From: Bacteroidales bacterium KHT7
GTDB taxonomy: Bacteria; Bacteroidota; Bacteroidia; Bacteroidales; Bacteroidaceae
Length of the DNA: 64,000 bases
Direction of reading: 5' to 3'
Assembly (NCBI GenBank): GCA_900102385.1
Contig: FNBQ01000011.1
Coordinates: forward strand, 1 to 64,000
Under the pieces are notes generated by a model. The model ran no database searches. It saw only the letters and a program-made list of their open reading frames with translations, and was not told the DNA's origin. This document shows positions 16,850 to 25,300 of the stretch, in pieces; the first letter of the stretch is position 1, and each line of letters opens with the position of its first letter. The translations under genes were made by a program, and so were the position numbers.

Positions 16850-17467
16850 TTATTTTACATCTACGCCAAACAGACTTGCCCAGCCGCTTGTTGAGAAATG
16901 CACAAAATCGCTTGCAAACTTGTCTAACTCGCTGTCGGAGAGGTCGTGGCTTGCCATCTCGCCGATGATTGACAGCATCCACGCGCAGTTGGCATGAATG
17001 AAAAACGTTGAAATGTCAGTATTTATATGCGGATATTTCATCTTCATCTTTCCGAAGAACCAAAGAATGTGCGCGGTGGTGGCATCTGTATAGTTGTCGC
17101 GGAAGTTGTTTACTGTTGAGCCTTCGGATTTGTAGAGAATAAGGCGGATGATGTCGCGGTATTTTGTTACGAAACTGATGAACAACTTAGCCGTTTCCTG
17201 CTGCTTTTCAATGTCCATCATGTCCTCGAGGGTGGTGCTTTCGGAGTGCCGTTCCTTGGTTATCTGCATCATCGAGTCGATAAACGGACGGCAGACGGCA
17301 GTCATGAGTTCGTCCTTGTTTTTGTAGTAGGAATATATTGTGCTCACACTAATACCCACGCGGGCGGCGATGGTGCGCAGCGAAGCATCGGTGAAGCCTT
17401 TTTCAAGAAACTCCTCTTCGGCATATTTTATTATCGAATTCCGGACATTGTCTTTTAAAATCTGCAT
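16850..17467 (-). CDS. TetR family transcriptional regulator
   Basis: The 205-residue protein starts MQILKDNVRNSIIKYAEEEF with the classic TetR N-terminal helix-turn-helix (FTDASLRTIAARVGISVSTIYSYYKNKDEL, about 25-54). The rest is a helical ligand domain. I chose the ATG at 17467; the longer frame to 17617 runs through the promoter and lacks family similarity. A -7 box TATATTTG (minus strand, 17513-17520) precedes it. It lies directly upstream of the paired operator of the RND operon, on the same strand, so it is the leading candidate to bind the three related operators. That link is inference. Confidence 0.9.
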   Translation of the reverse strand: MQILKDNVRNSIIKYAEEEFLEKGFTDASLRTIAARVGISVSTIYSYYKNKDELMTAVCRPFIDSMMQITKERHSESTTLEDMMDIEKQQETAKLFISFVTKYRDIIRLILYKSEGSTVNNFRDNYTDATTAHILWFFGKMKMKYPHINTDISTFFIHANCAWMLSIIGEMASHDLSDSELDKFASDFVHFSTSGWASLFGVDVK

Positions 17468-17648
17468 AAGTGCGTAGTTTTTTAGAGTTAAACAAAACGC
17501 TGTTTGATTTTGCAAATATAAACCGAATTTTTCGATTGTGCAAAAAAATAGCGGAGCACGTTTTGTTAATCTCGCACTCCACCGTCCCCGAGTTAAAGAA
17601 AAAGGGAGCGCAGACAAATCCCGTCTGCACTCCCCAAAGCACCACTAT

Positions 17649-18866
17649 TTACTCAAAACTATAAAAGAATGATGGAAAGCCTGTTACGGTAGCCACCTTT
17701 GTTTCTATATCTCCTGTGTTTATGTCAACCGTGCTGAAGCCGTTATACTCGGTGTTTGCCGAGCCGTATACCATCTTGTTGCCATGGCGACCCATTGCAA
17801 CGCCGTGTCCGTTGGTTAGCGGAAGTCCTTCGATAACTTTTATCGTCTTGTTGTAGATGTCTACAATAACCGGAACGCCAATGTGGGCAAGGTAAGAGTT
17901 TGTATTGTCTGGCTCGAGGGCAAAGGCAAAGCCGTATGCATACATTTTTCCGTTGCCAACGTAGCGGCACATCATAATCACGTTAAGATAGTCGCAACTC
18001 AAGCCTTCAACCTTAGTCTTTGTAAGGTCTATGCAGTACGACTCGTCGAAATCCGTCTCGCCTTTTTTGATGCGCGCAATGCCTCCGTTGAGTCCCGGAA
18101 TATAGCCGAACGAGCCTGTGCAGTTGACGTAGATATCGCCTTTCTCATCTTCGAAGATTGACTGGTTGTCTACCGGGCGTGAAGGGGCGCACAGACCGAT
18201 GGAAGTGTTGCGCGTCTTCTTGATGAATTTATTGTCGGCAACGTTGTAGAGAGCCATCTCAAGAGCGTTCTCCGATGGCATCCACTGTGAGTTGTACTGC
18301 TCCAAGGCAACGTACAAGATGCCGTCGCGGATGAAGAGTGCTCCAGGATATGCTGCCACGCCTTCGTTGCGGAGCGATGAAAGGTCGATGCGCGAAATCT
18401 CGGTCATCGTCTGCGGATTGAAGACGATAATCATGTCGAGACTCTGGCAGCCCACATAAGCCTTTTCTGCGTTTGCCTCTACCACGATTGCCGCGCTCGA
18501 GTTTGCAGGAAGTTCCATAGATCCTTTCAGTTCCAGTTGGTTGCTTGAGTTTAGAACGTAACGCTTCAGTTTCAGTTCCGTTCCGCCAGTATAGTCGGGG
18601 AAGACATAGATGTTGCCGCTTGGGCATACGCAAGGATATGCGCCGAAGCCAAGCGGAATGGCGTTTGCGTTGCTGTAATTTACGCCGCCGCTGATATTGT
18701 CGACTGCCTGCAAGTAGCCGCTGCCCGTGCTTCCGTCGGGGTTGGTAACCGTTGTTGAAAACAGAATCTTGCCAGATGCCGTTGTCTTGTCGTCATCTTT
18801 CTCGTCGTTGCAGGCTGCAAAAGATGCTGCAAATGCTGCAATAATAAATAAATGCTTGATTTTCAT
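17649..18866 (-). CDS. Surface lipoprotein, beta-propeller-like (DUF4374/XusB-like)
   Basis: The 405-residue product has a signal peptide and lipobox FAAC (cysteine 19) followed by an acidic stretch NDEKDDDK, a pattern of surface-exported Bacteroidetes lipoproteins. The body contains repeated blade-like segments (GNIYVFPDYTGG, AEKAYVGCQSLDMIIVFN, GDIYVNCTGSFGYIPGL, NKMVYGSANTEYNGFSTVD). The overall pattern resembles DUF4374 lipoproteins such as XusB, which captures ferric siderophores beside the TonB receptor XusA. The family call is moderate and the ligand is unknown. It follows the TonB receptor gene on the same strand after a 340-bp gap that holds repeats. Confidence 0.65.
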   Translation of the reverse strand: MKIKHLFIIAAFAASFAACNDEKDDDKTTASGKILFSTTVTNPDGSTGSGYLQAVDNISGGVNYSNANAIPLGFGAYPCVCPSGNIYVFPDYTGGTELKLKRYVLNSSNQLELKGSMELPANSSAAIVVEANAEKAYVGCQSLDMIIVFNPQTMTEISRIDLSSLRNEGVAAYPGALFIRDGILYVALEQYNSQWMPSENALEMALYNVADNKFIKKTRNTSIGLCAPSRPVDNQSIFEDEKGDIYVNCTGSFGYIPGLNGGIARIKKGETDFDESYCIDLTKTKVEGLSCDYLNVIMMCRYVGNGKMYAYGFAFALEPDNTNSYLAHIGVPVIVDIYNKTIKVIEGLPLTNGHGVAMGRHGNKMVYGSANTEYNGFSTVDINTGDIETKVATVTGFPSFFYSFE

Positions 18867-19013
18867 ATCTATAATAAATTTAATTGTTTTGATTGTACTC
18901 TTTCGCTAAGTAACATGAGGAAGGGGAGTGTCCCATGCCGGAAAGCCCTATTCGGAATCTTGGTGGAGGTTTTCAGCTTTCTACTGTCAATTTTCAGTTT
19001 ACCCATCAGCTAT

Positions 19014-19112
19014 CTTGCCCGAACCTTGCCCGAACCTTGAACGTAGGTTGAACGTACCTTGAACGTAGCTTCCCCGTACCTTCCCCGTACCTACCCCGTA
19101 GCTACTTCGTAT
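19014..19112. repeat. Tandem array of nine 11-bp units
   Basis: Nine contiguous 11-base units run from CTTGCCCGAAC (two copies) through CTTGAACGTAG, GTTGAACGTAC and CTTCCCCGTAC (two copies) to CTACTTCGTAT. Read on the minus strand the units match the array at 38953-39117 (CTACGTTCAAG, GTACGGGGAAG). It lies in the 340-bp gap between the TonB receptor and lipoprotein genes. The rest of the gap holds AATT heptamers (19170-19204) and no gene. Confidence 0.8.
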
Positions 19113-19169
19113 TTTTCGGCTTATTTTCCTCTGCTTTGAATCTTAGTTGAAACGATTTTTCAACTTTGC

Positions 19170-19204
19170 GAATTGTCCATTGTCAATTATGAATTGTCAA
19201 TTGT
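19170..19204. repeat. AATT-type heptamer repeats
   Basis: AATTGTCCATTGTCAATT, then ATGAATTGTCAATTGTC, immediately downstream of the TonB receptor stop codon. Same family as the arrays at 38822 and 47392. Confidence 0.55.
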
Positions 19205-19206
19205 CC

Positions 19207-21324
19207 TTATTTCATCACATATCTCACCTTGAAACCATAGTTTCTGCCCGGAAGCGGACGGTTCAGGTCGGAGAAGACAGCCTCGTTTGTCAGGTTTTTC
19301 ACCTTCAGAGTGATAGTCCAGCGGTTGTTCATAAAACTGTGCTCATATCCAAGGTCTATCGTGAAAGCCTCCGGAATCTTGCGGTCTTGATATTTGCTCA
19401 TCTCAAAGTCGTAGAAATACTCGCCGATGTATGATGCATCTGCCAAGAAACGGCTGTTCTGGCTTTTTCCGCCGAATAGATTCTCCTTGTGAAGTTCGAA
19501 TCCGAAGTTTGCCAGTTTGTACGGAACATTCGGCATACGCTTGTTGTAAGTAGGGTTTGCCCCTGTCGAGCCAAGTTCGTTCTTGCGCTTGTCGCGAAGG
19601 TCCTGATAAGTGGCGTTGCAGTAGATGTAAAGGAACGAAGTAACATCGCCCTTTGCCTCAAACTCCACGCCCTTGGTGTCTACCGTTCCGAAGTTAGCGT
19701 AGCGTGCCATTGTAGGAATCATATCAGCCTGATAGCGAATCATATTCTTCAGACGATTGTAGAAGAAGTTCGCCTCTACCTCGATAAAACCGAAGGTGTT
19801 GGCACGATGATACAGAAGTCCGGCGTTTAGTCCGTTGCATCGCTCAGGCTCAAGGTTTGTTGACGGCAAGACTGAATATCCGTTGCCGGCAAGTTCTTCG
19901 GATGTAGGGATTCGGACTTCGGAACTGAACGTAGCCTTTGCCATGAGGTATTTTGTGAACTTGTATCGCATACTCTCGCTCGCGCCCCAATAGTTCTTAG
20001 ACAGTTTTACAGGCTGCGGATTGTTTATGTATGTGTGTTCCAGAACCTTGGTGTCGGAAGTGTAATTGAAGTTCTTCACCGTCGTTGCGCTCATAAACTT
20101 ACTGTCGAAAAGCGTGAGGTCGTACGACAGTCCGGTGGTGAAGCTGCTCGTCTTGCTGTCGAAATTCGTCTTGTATCCAAACGACAGGTCCATCAGTTCG
20201 TTTTCTGGCTTCTGATTGTTGTGAGTGGCATAGACGTTGAGGTTGAACGAGTTGTGAACGTCTAAAAGATAGTTCATGTTAATCTTGGCAATGAAGTCGT
20301 GCGACTGATTCTTTGAGTCCGAAGCGTAGTTGCTCAGTTCTCCGCCGTAGGGTGAAATGGAAGGATAGCGGTTGCCGTCCCAGTCGTACTTGTATTTGGC
20401 ATCGTCGCACATTCCGTTTCTGCCGTACGAGTATGCAGCATCAACATCAAGGTCGAGGCCGGCAAAAATAAAGTTGTCGCGCTTCAGCGTGAGGGCTGCT
20501 ATTCCTGCTATGCCGTGGTTGTAGGCTTCGCGAACATCAGAGTCGATGCCCTGAATTTCGGCCTTTGTACCTAAGAATACAAGTTCCAGTTTTGCCTCGT
20601 CGAAATACCATTTCGTTGCTTTTATCGAGCCGCCAACCATAGCCTTCTTAAATTTGTCGTGGTCGCGCTTAACCTTTCGGTCATTAAGGTTTTTCAGAGT
20701 CATTTCGTAGTCGTTGTCGGCATATGTCAACATTCCGCCAAGACCGAATTGAATGCCCGTTTTCTTGTTAGTCTGCTTTAAAACCCAGTTGAATTTGTGT
20801 GTGTTGAACGAGGCAATCTCGTAACTGGCATCAACATAAACCGGCGGATATTCTTTCGTAACAACATTAACCGCTCCGCCGAGAGCCGAGCCTCCGAATC
20901 TGTAAGGCACGATGCCTTTGTAGACTTCGATGCGCTCAATCATGTCGGTATGAATATCGTTTAGCGACATATAGTCGGACATCTGACCGATTGCCGCCTC
21001 GTCGATGTACAGTCCCACGCGCTTGCCTTCAAGTCCGCGCACCGATATTCGTGACGCGCTACCTACGCCGCCGGTGTTCCTCACCGTTATGCCAGCCATG
21101 CGCGAGAGTGCATCGTTTATGCTCGATGTTGTGCCTTCGAGTTGTCGTGCGCCCAAAACGGTTACTGGAATTGCGCCTTCGCGCATCTTTCTAATCTCAT
21201 TATGGGCAACGATGGTTACGTTTTCCAACTCTTGGTCGGCTATCGAAGTCGAGTCCGAATTGGTTTGTGCCGACATGTTTATTGCGGTTGATGTCAGCAG
21301 TAAAATAGCAATTTTTGACCTCAT
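19207..21324 (-). CDS. TonB-dependent outer-membrane receptor
   Basis: The 705-residue receptor has a signal peptide (MRSKIAILLLTSTAINMSAQ) and a TonB-box-like ENVTIVA. A plug domain follows (DALSRMAGITVRNTGG, ISVRGLEGKRVGLYIDEAAIG, IERIEVYKGIVPYRFGGSALGGAVNVVTKE). A 22-strand-type barrel ends in YGFKVRYVMK. It is the size of siderophore or cobalamin receptors rather than SusC, with no carboxypeptidase-like N-terminal extension. The promoter carries the site C operator pair. The downstream lipoprotein gene suggests a receptor-plus-capture-lipoprotein pair like XusA/XusB. The substrate is unknown, but shared operators tie it to the ABC/ZIP operon. Confidence 0.92.
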   Translation of the reverse strand: MRSKIAILLLTSTAINMSAQTNSDSTSIADQELENVTIVAHNEIRKMREGAIPVTVLGARQLEGTTSSINDALSRMAGITVRNTGGVGSASRISVRGLEGKRVGLYIDEAAIGQMSDYMSLNDIHTDMIERIEVYKGIVPYRFGGSALGGAVNVVTKEYPPVYVDASYEIASFNTHKFNWVLKQTNKKTGIQFGLGGMLTYADNDYEMTLKNLNDRKVKRDHDKFKKAMVGGSIKATKWYFDEAKLELVFLGTKAEIQGIDSDVREAYNHGIAGIAALTLKRDNFIFAGLDLDVDAAYSYGRNGMCDDAKYKYDWDGNRYPSISPYGGELSNYASDSKNQSHDFIAKINMNYLLDVHNSFNLNVYATHNNQKPENELMDLSFGYKTNFDSKTSSFTTGLSYDLTLFDSKFMSATTVKNFNYTSDTKVLEHTYINNPQPVKLSKNYWGASESMRYKFTKYLMAKATFSSEVRIPTSEELAGNGYSVLPSTNLEPERCNGLNAGLLYHRANTFGFIEVEANFFYNRLKNMIRYQADMIPTMARYANFGTVDTKGVEFEAKGDVTSFLYIYCNATYQDLRDKRKNELGSTGANPTYNKRMPNVPYKLANFGFELHKENLFGGKSQNSRFLADASYIGEYFYDFEMSKYQDRKIPEAFTIDLGYEHSFMNNRWTITLKVKNLTNEAVFSDLNRPLPGRNYGFKVRYVMK

Positions 21325-21414
21325 GATTCAATGATTGTATATGCTTTTGATTTTAGAATTGATTTCAAAATTAGATAATGTGCTGTTTTTCTTCATCTCT
21401 GTTAGAATCGTGTG

Positions 21415-21492
21415 CAAAATTATAATCGATGAAAAAAACTTGCAATCACTAAAAATAGTGAAAGGCTCGGAGAGACTAATTAGTTTTAGGGA
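21415..21492 (-). promoter_or_regulatory. Promoter with paired operators, site C (TonB receptor)
   Basis: The -7 box TAATTTTG (21415-21422) has a TTG 20 bp upstream (21443-21445). It abuts TCACTAAAAATAGTGA (21446-21461), 15 of 16 identical to site A. A second copy exactly 31 bp further (21477-21492) reads TCCCTAAAACTAATTA on the minus strand, 12 of 16. The 20-bp block starting CAAT and ending GGAA or TGAA is nearly the same at all three promoters. Confidence 0.77.
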
Positions 21493-21529
21493 GAAAAACG
21501 GCTGCCCCGTTTAGAGTGGGGCAGCCGTT
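21493..21529 (-). terminator. Terminator of the lipoprotein gene at 21536-22108
   Basis: AACGGCTGCCCC pairs perfectly with GGGGCAGCCGTT around a nine-base loop. On the minus strand it is followed by TTTTT. It abuts the outer operator of site C. Confidence 0.9.
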
Positions 21530-21535
21530 AAATTA

Positions 21536-22108
21536 TTAGCAATATATGGTTATAAGTGCTGTCGTTTTATGCTTTTGGGTGTTGAATGTTTCTTTGTAGT
21601 ATTTATCGTTATCAAGTTCTAATGTCTGTCCGTCGAACTCGCATTTGTAGGCATCGTAAGATCCGTTATTTACGTCCAGATACCATTTAAGAGTGTGAAT
21701 GTCGTCATTTCCGAAGATTTTCCGACTCTTCATTTTTATCTCATAGATTTCTTCGTATCTTTTTTGACGGTTTTCTGCATCTATGATGTCCCAGTCAATC
21801 CATTCGAGAACTAGAGTTGTTTCGTTTTCTATAACAGAACTGTAAAGCCATGATTTCTTGAAATTTTCAAGAGACTTGTTCCTTGAAAGGCTTTTACCTT
21901 TTATAGAAATGATATTCGAATTTACTTCTTCAATATATTTGCCCTTTTCTAGGACTTTAATAGAGTCTAAAACATTTGTTCCTTTTGGAGACACGAATCT
22001 GAGGTACGTCTCGTGTAGGACAGGAGCATTACTGTCGTCGTTATAGTTGTTGCACGAAAAAAAAGTGCAAACAAATATTAAAATGATAAATGATTTGAAA
22101 TTCACCAT
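21536..22108 (-). CDS. Lipoprotein of unknown function beside a C10-protease relic
   Basis: The 190-residue product starts MVNFKSFIILIFVCTFFSC, with a lipobox at FFSC, followed by an Asn/Asp-rich spacer (NNYNDDSN). The mature part is mainly beta with a TTLVLEWIDWDII segment and no recognised domain. It is AT-rich. Its start overlaps the last seven bases of the C10 peptidase fragment. In Bacteroidetes, C10 proteases are often followed by small lipoprotein inhibitors, so an inhibitor-like origin is possible but unproven. Confidence 0.6.
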   Translation of the reverse strand: MVNFKSFIILIFVCTFFSCNNYNDDSNAPVLHETYLRFVSPKGTNVLDSIKVLEKGKYIEEVNSNIISIKGKSLSRNKSLENFKKSWLYSSVIENETTLVLEWIDWDIIDAENRQKRYEEIYEIKMKSRKIFGNDDIHTLKWYLDVNNGSYDAYKCEFDGQTLELDNDKYYKETFNTQKHKTTALITIYC

Positions 22109-22320
22109 ATTGTTGTGTTTTTTAGGTTGTATTTGAATTGCCCACCTCTTGTGGTAGGTTTTGCGTCGTTATTGTAGTAAGGAGTGGCATCTGGATCTAG
22201 TATGTTGCTTAAATAGTAACCATTAGTGCACGTTTCTCCTCCCCAGTTACAATGAAGATAAATAGTTTTATTATTATTTCGTACTGTTGTAATAATGAAA
22301 TTGACTTTAATAAAACTCAT
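22102..22320 (-). pseudogene. C-terminal fragment of a C10 (streptopain-like) peptidase
   Basis: The 72-residue frame holds LHCNWGGETCTNGYYLS and ends GGQFKYNLKNTTIW. This matches the end of Bacteroidetes C10 peptidases, where the region around NWGWGG...NGYY lies after the catalytic His. The first 20 residues (MSFIKVNFIITTVRNNNKTI) do not match well, and a stop lies just upstream, so the catalytic Cys and His domains are gone. It is therefore a relic, retained only because the adjacent lipoprotein gene overlaps its end. Confidence 0.6.
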
Positions 22321-22625
22321 TTCTAATAAATAAATTTAGGTTATTTGCCATCTAAAAGCTTCAGACATTACTACTTGCTTGTTTTTGGCAGTCAAGTTCT
22401 GTCATGTAAACTAGCTTATTTTGATTGCAAAGTTAAAAAAAATAGCGAGATTTCCAACTTTTTCAGACCTTTTTTATCACGAACTCACGTATATGTTTTA
22501 TCATATATTTTGTATGTACAACTTGGTGTCAGCTTTGTTGTTGAAACAAAGAATGCAAGAAAATGCTATAGATGCTGCTTTATCTCTTATAGCAATATAC
22601 ATCTCATGCTCTGTCACGCCAAAAC

Positions 22626-22651
22626 TGACAAACTTGGCAGATTTTTTGTCA
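22626..22651. promoter_or_regulatory. TGACAAA/TTTGTCA dyad upstream of groES
   Basis: TGACAAA and TTTGTCA form an inverted repeat with a 12-bp spacer, just upstream of the candidate sigma-54 promoter. A further TGTCA at 22612-22616 faces the first arm. It is a candidate activator or stress-regulator site. The rest of the 401-bp gap before groES has no convincing gene. Confidence 0.4.
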
Positions 22652-22663
22652 ATCGCATGGTTT

Positions 22664-22679
22664 TGGCACGCTTTTAGCA
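22664..22679 (+). promoter_or_regulatory. Candidate sigma-54 promoter of groESL
   Basis: TGGCACGCTTTTAGCA has GG (22665-22666) and GC (22677-22678) separated by exactly ten bases, the invariant spacing of -24/-12 promoters. The -24 half TGGCAC is perfect; the -12 half is TAGCA rather than TTGCA. The start codon lies 43 bp downstream. Confidence 0.55.
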
Positions 22680-22721
22680 AGAACCAAATCAGAAATAATA
22701 AAAACATTAAAATTTAACGAT

Positions 22722-22994
22722 ATGAATATTAAACCATTAGCAGACAGAGTTCTGGTTCTTCCTGCTCCAGCAGAGGAGAAGACAATCGGCGGAATTATCA
22801 TTCCAGACACAGCAAAAGAGAAGCCTCTTCAGGGTAAGGTTGTTGCAACTGGCAACGGCACTAAGGACGAAGAGATGGTTGTAAAGGAAGGCGACACCGT
22901 TCTTTACGGCAAGTATGCTGGTGCTGAGGTTGAGTTCGATGGTACTAAATACCTCATCATGCGCCAGAGCGACATTCTCGCTGTTCTTGCATAA
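22722..22994 (+). CDS. groES: Co-chaperonin GroES
   Basis: The 90-residue protein is the heptameric lid of the GroEL chamber. It starts [14 protein letters not shown] and has the mobile loop ([18 protein letters not shown]) and the [12 protein letters not shown] segment. Normal length. It is followed 56 bp later by groEL and is preceded by a candidate sigma-54 promoter with inverted repeats. Confidence 0.98.
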   Translation: MNIKPLADRVLVLPAPAEEKTIGGIIIPDTAKEKPLQGKVVATGNGTKDEEMVVKEGDTVLYGKYAGAEVEFDGTKYLIMRQSDILAVLA

Positions 22995-23038
22995 ATAAGA
23001 TATGTGGAGAAGAAAATTTCAGAACAATTAACCCATAA

Positions 23039-24682
<1,644 letters not shown>

Positions 24683-24716
24683 TAAACGAATTTCATACCG
24701 ATAAGATAAAAAGATG

Positions 24717-24756
24717 AAGCCGTCGTGCTCCGAATGAGGAGCATGGCGGCTTTTTT
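24717..24756 (+). terminator. Terminator of groESL
   Basis: AAGCCGTCGTGCTCC pairs with GGAGCATGGCGGCTT around a short loop, followed by TTTTTT. It separates groEL from the convergent lipoprotein gene. Confidence 0.9.
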
Positions 24757-24795
24757 AGTTATAAAAAATCATTTCTTTTCTTTCTGATTTCGATG

Positions 24796-25227
24796 TCAGT
24801 TTGCAGATTGCTCAAAGTAAAAGGCGTGGAAGATGTCTCCGCCCGTAACCTCAAGTTTGAGTTGTCTTTCTACTCCAGTTTCATTGGGTTCAAAAGTAAC
24901 TTTGAGTCTGTTTCCGTTTATTTCGGCTTTTGCCCATTCTGTTGTCAATGTGTTGAAGTCGTTTTTTTCGCGTGGCGGATAGTAATATTTACCATTAGCC
25001 ACAGCTCCTTCAAACCAAGGCTCATAGTTGACGCAGTAAAATATAAACTCACCTCCGGCTGACGGAACAGAGTTTGTTCCGGCTATTTTCTTGGGCGGAT
25101 TTCCGGTTTCCCATACCATAGGTTCCCACTTCCCGAGTTCGTTGGTTTCGTTGGTGTTGCAAGAAGTGAGTGTGAGGGCTGCGATGCCCATTACAAGGAG
25201 ACTTTTTCTGATTTTTGACAAATTCAT
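24796..25227 (-). CDS. BACON-like domain lipoprotein
   Basis: The 143-residue product starts at the ATG at 25227 (MNLSKIRKSLLVMGIAALTL), giving a proper signal peptide and lipobox LTSC; the longer frame to 25275 adds an unlikely leader. The mature part, SVPSAGGEFIFYCVNYEPWF through GVERQLKLEVTGG to FYFEQ, has the strand pattern of a BACON or Ig-like domain, a fold found in Bacteroidetes glycan-binding and surface lipoproteins. No enzyme domain is attached. Its role is unknown. It is convergent with groEL. Confidence 0.7.
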   Translation of the reverse strand: MNLSKIRKSLLVMGIAALTLTSCNTNETNELGKWEPMVWETGNPPKKIAGTNSVPSAGGEFIFYCVNYEPWFEGAVANGKYYYPPREKNDFNTLTTEWAKAEINGNRLKVTFEPNETGVERQLKLEVTGGDIFHAFYFEQSAN

Positions 25228-25300
25228 TTGCTTATTTTTTTGGTTTTCTATTATTGTAAATGCACGAAAGCACAAAAACTTGCATAGGGGAGTGGATTTT

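Noticed and set aside
17474-17520. TetR autoregulatory operator (AAACA...TGTTT) upstream of the TetR gene
   Set aside because: The dyad is short and imperfect and does not resemble the three shared operators.
17467-17617. Longer N-terminus for the TetR regulator
   Set aside because: The extension covers the -7 box and lacks family similarity; the TetR fold begins at MQILKDN.
22345-22717. Two overlapping plus-strand frames upstream of groES
   Set aside because: They overlap each other and the groES promoter, are Cys/Phe/Tyr-rich as expected from AT-rich noncoding DNA, and have no signal peptide or family match.
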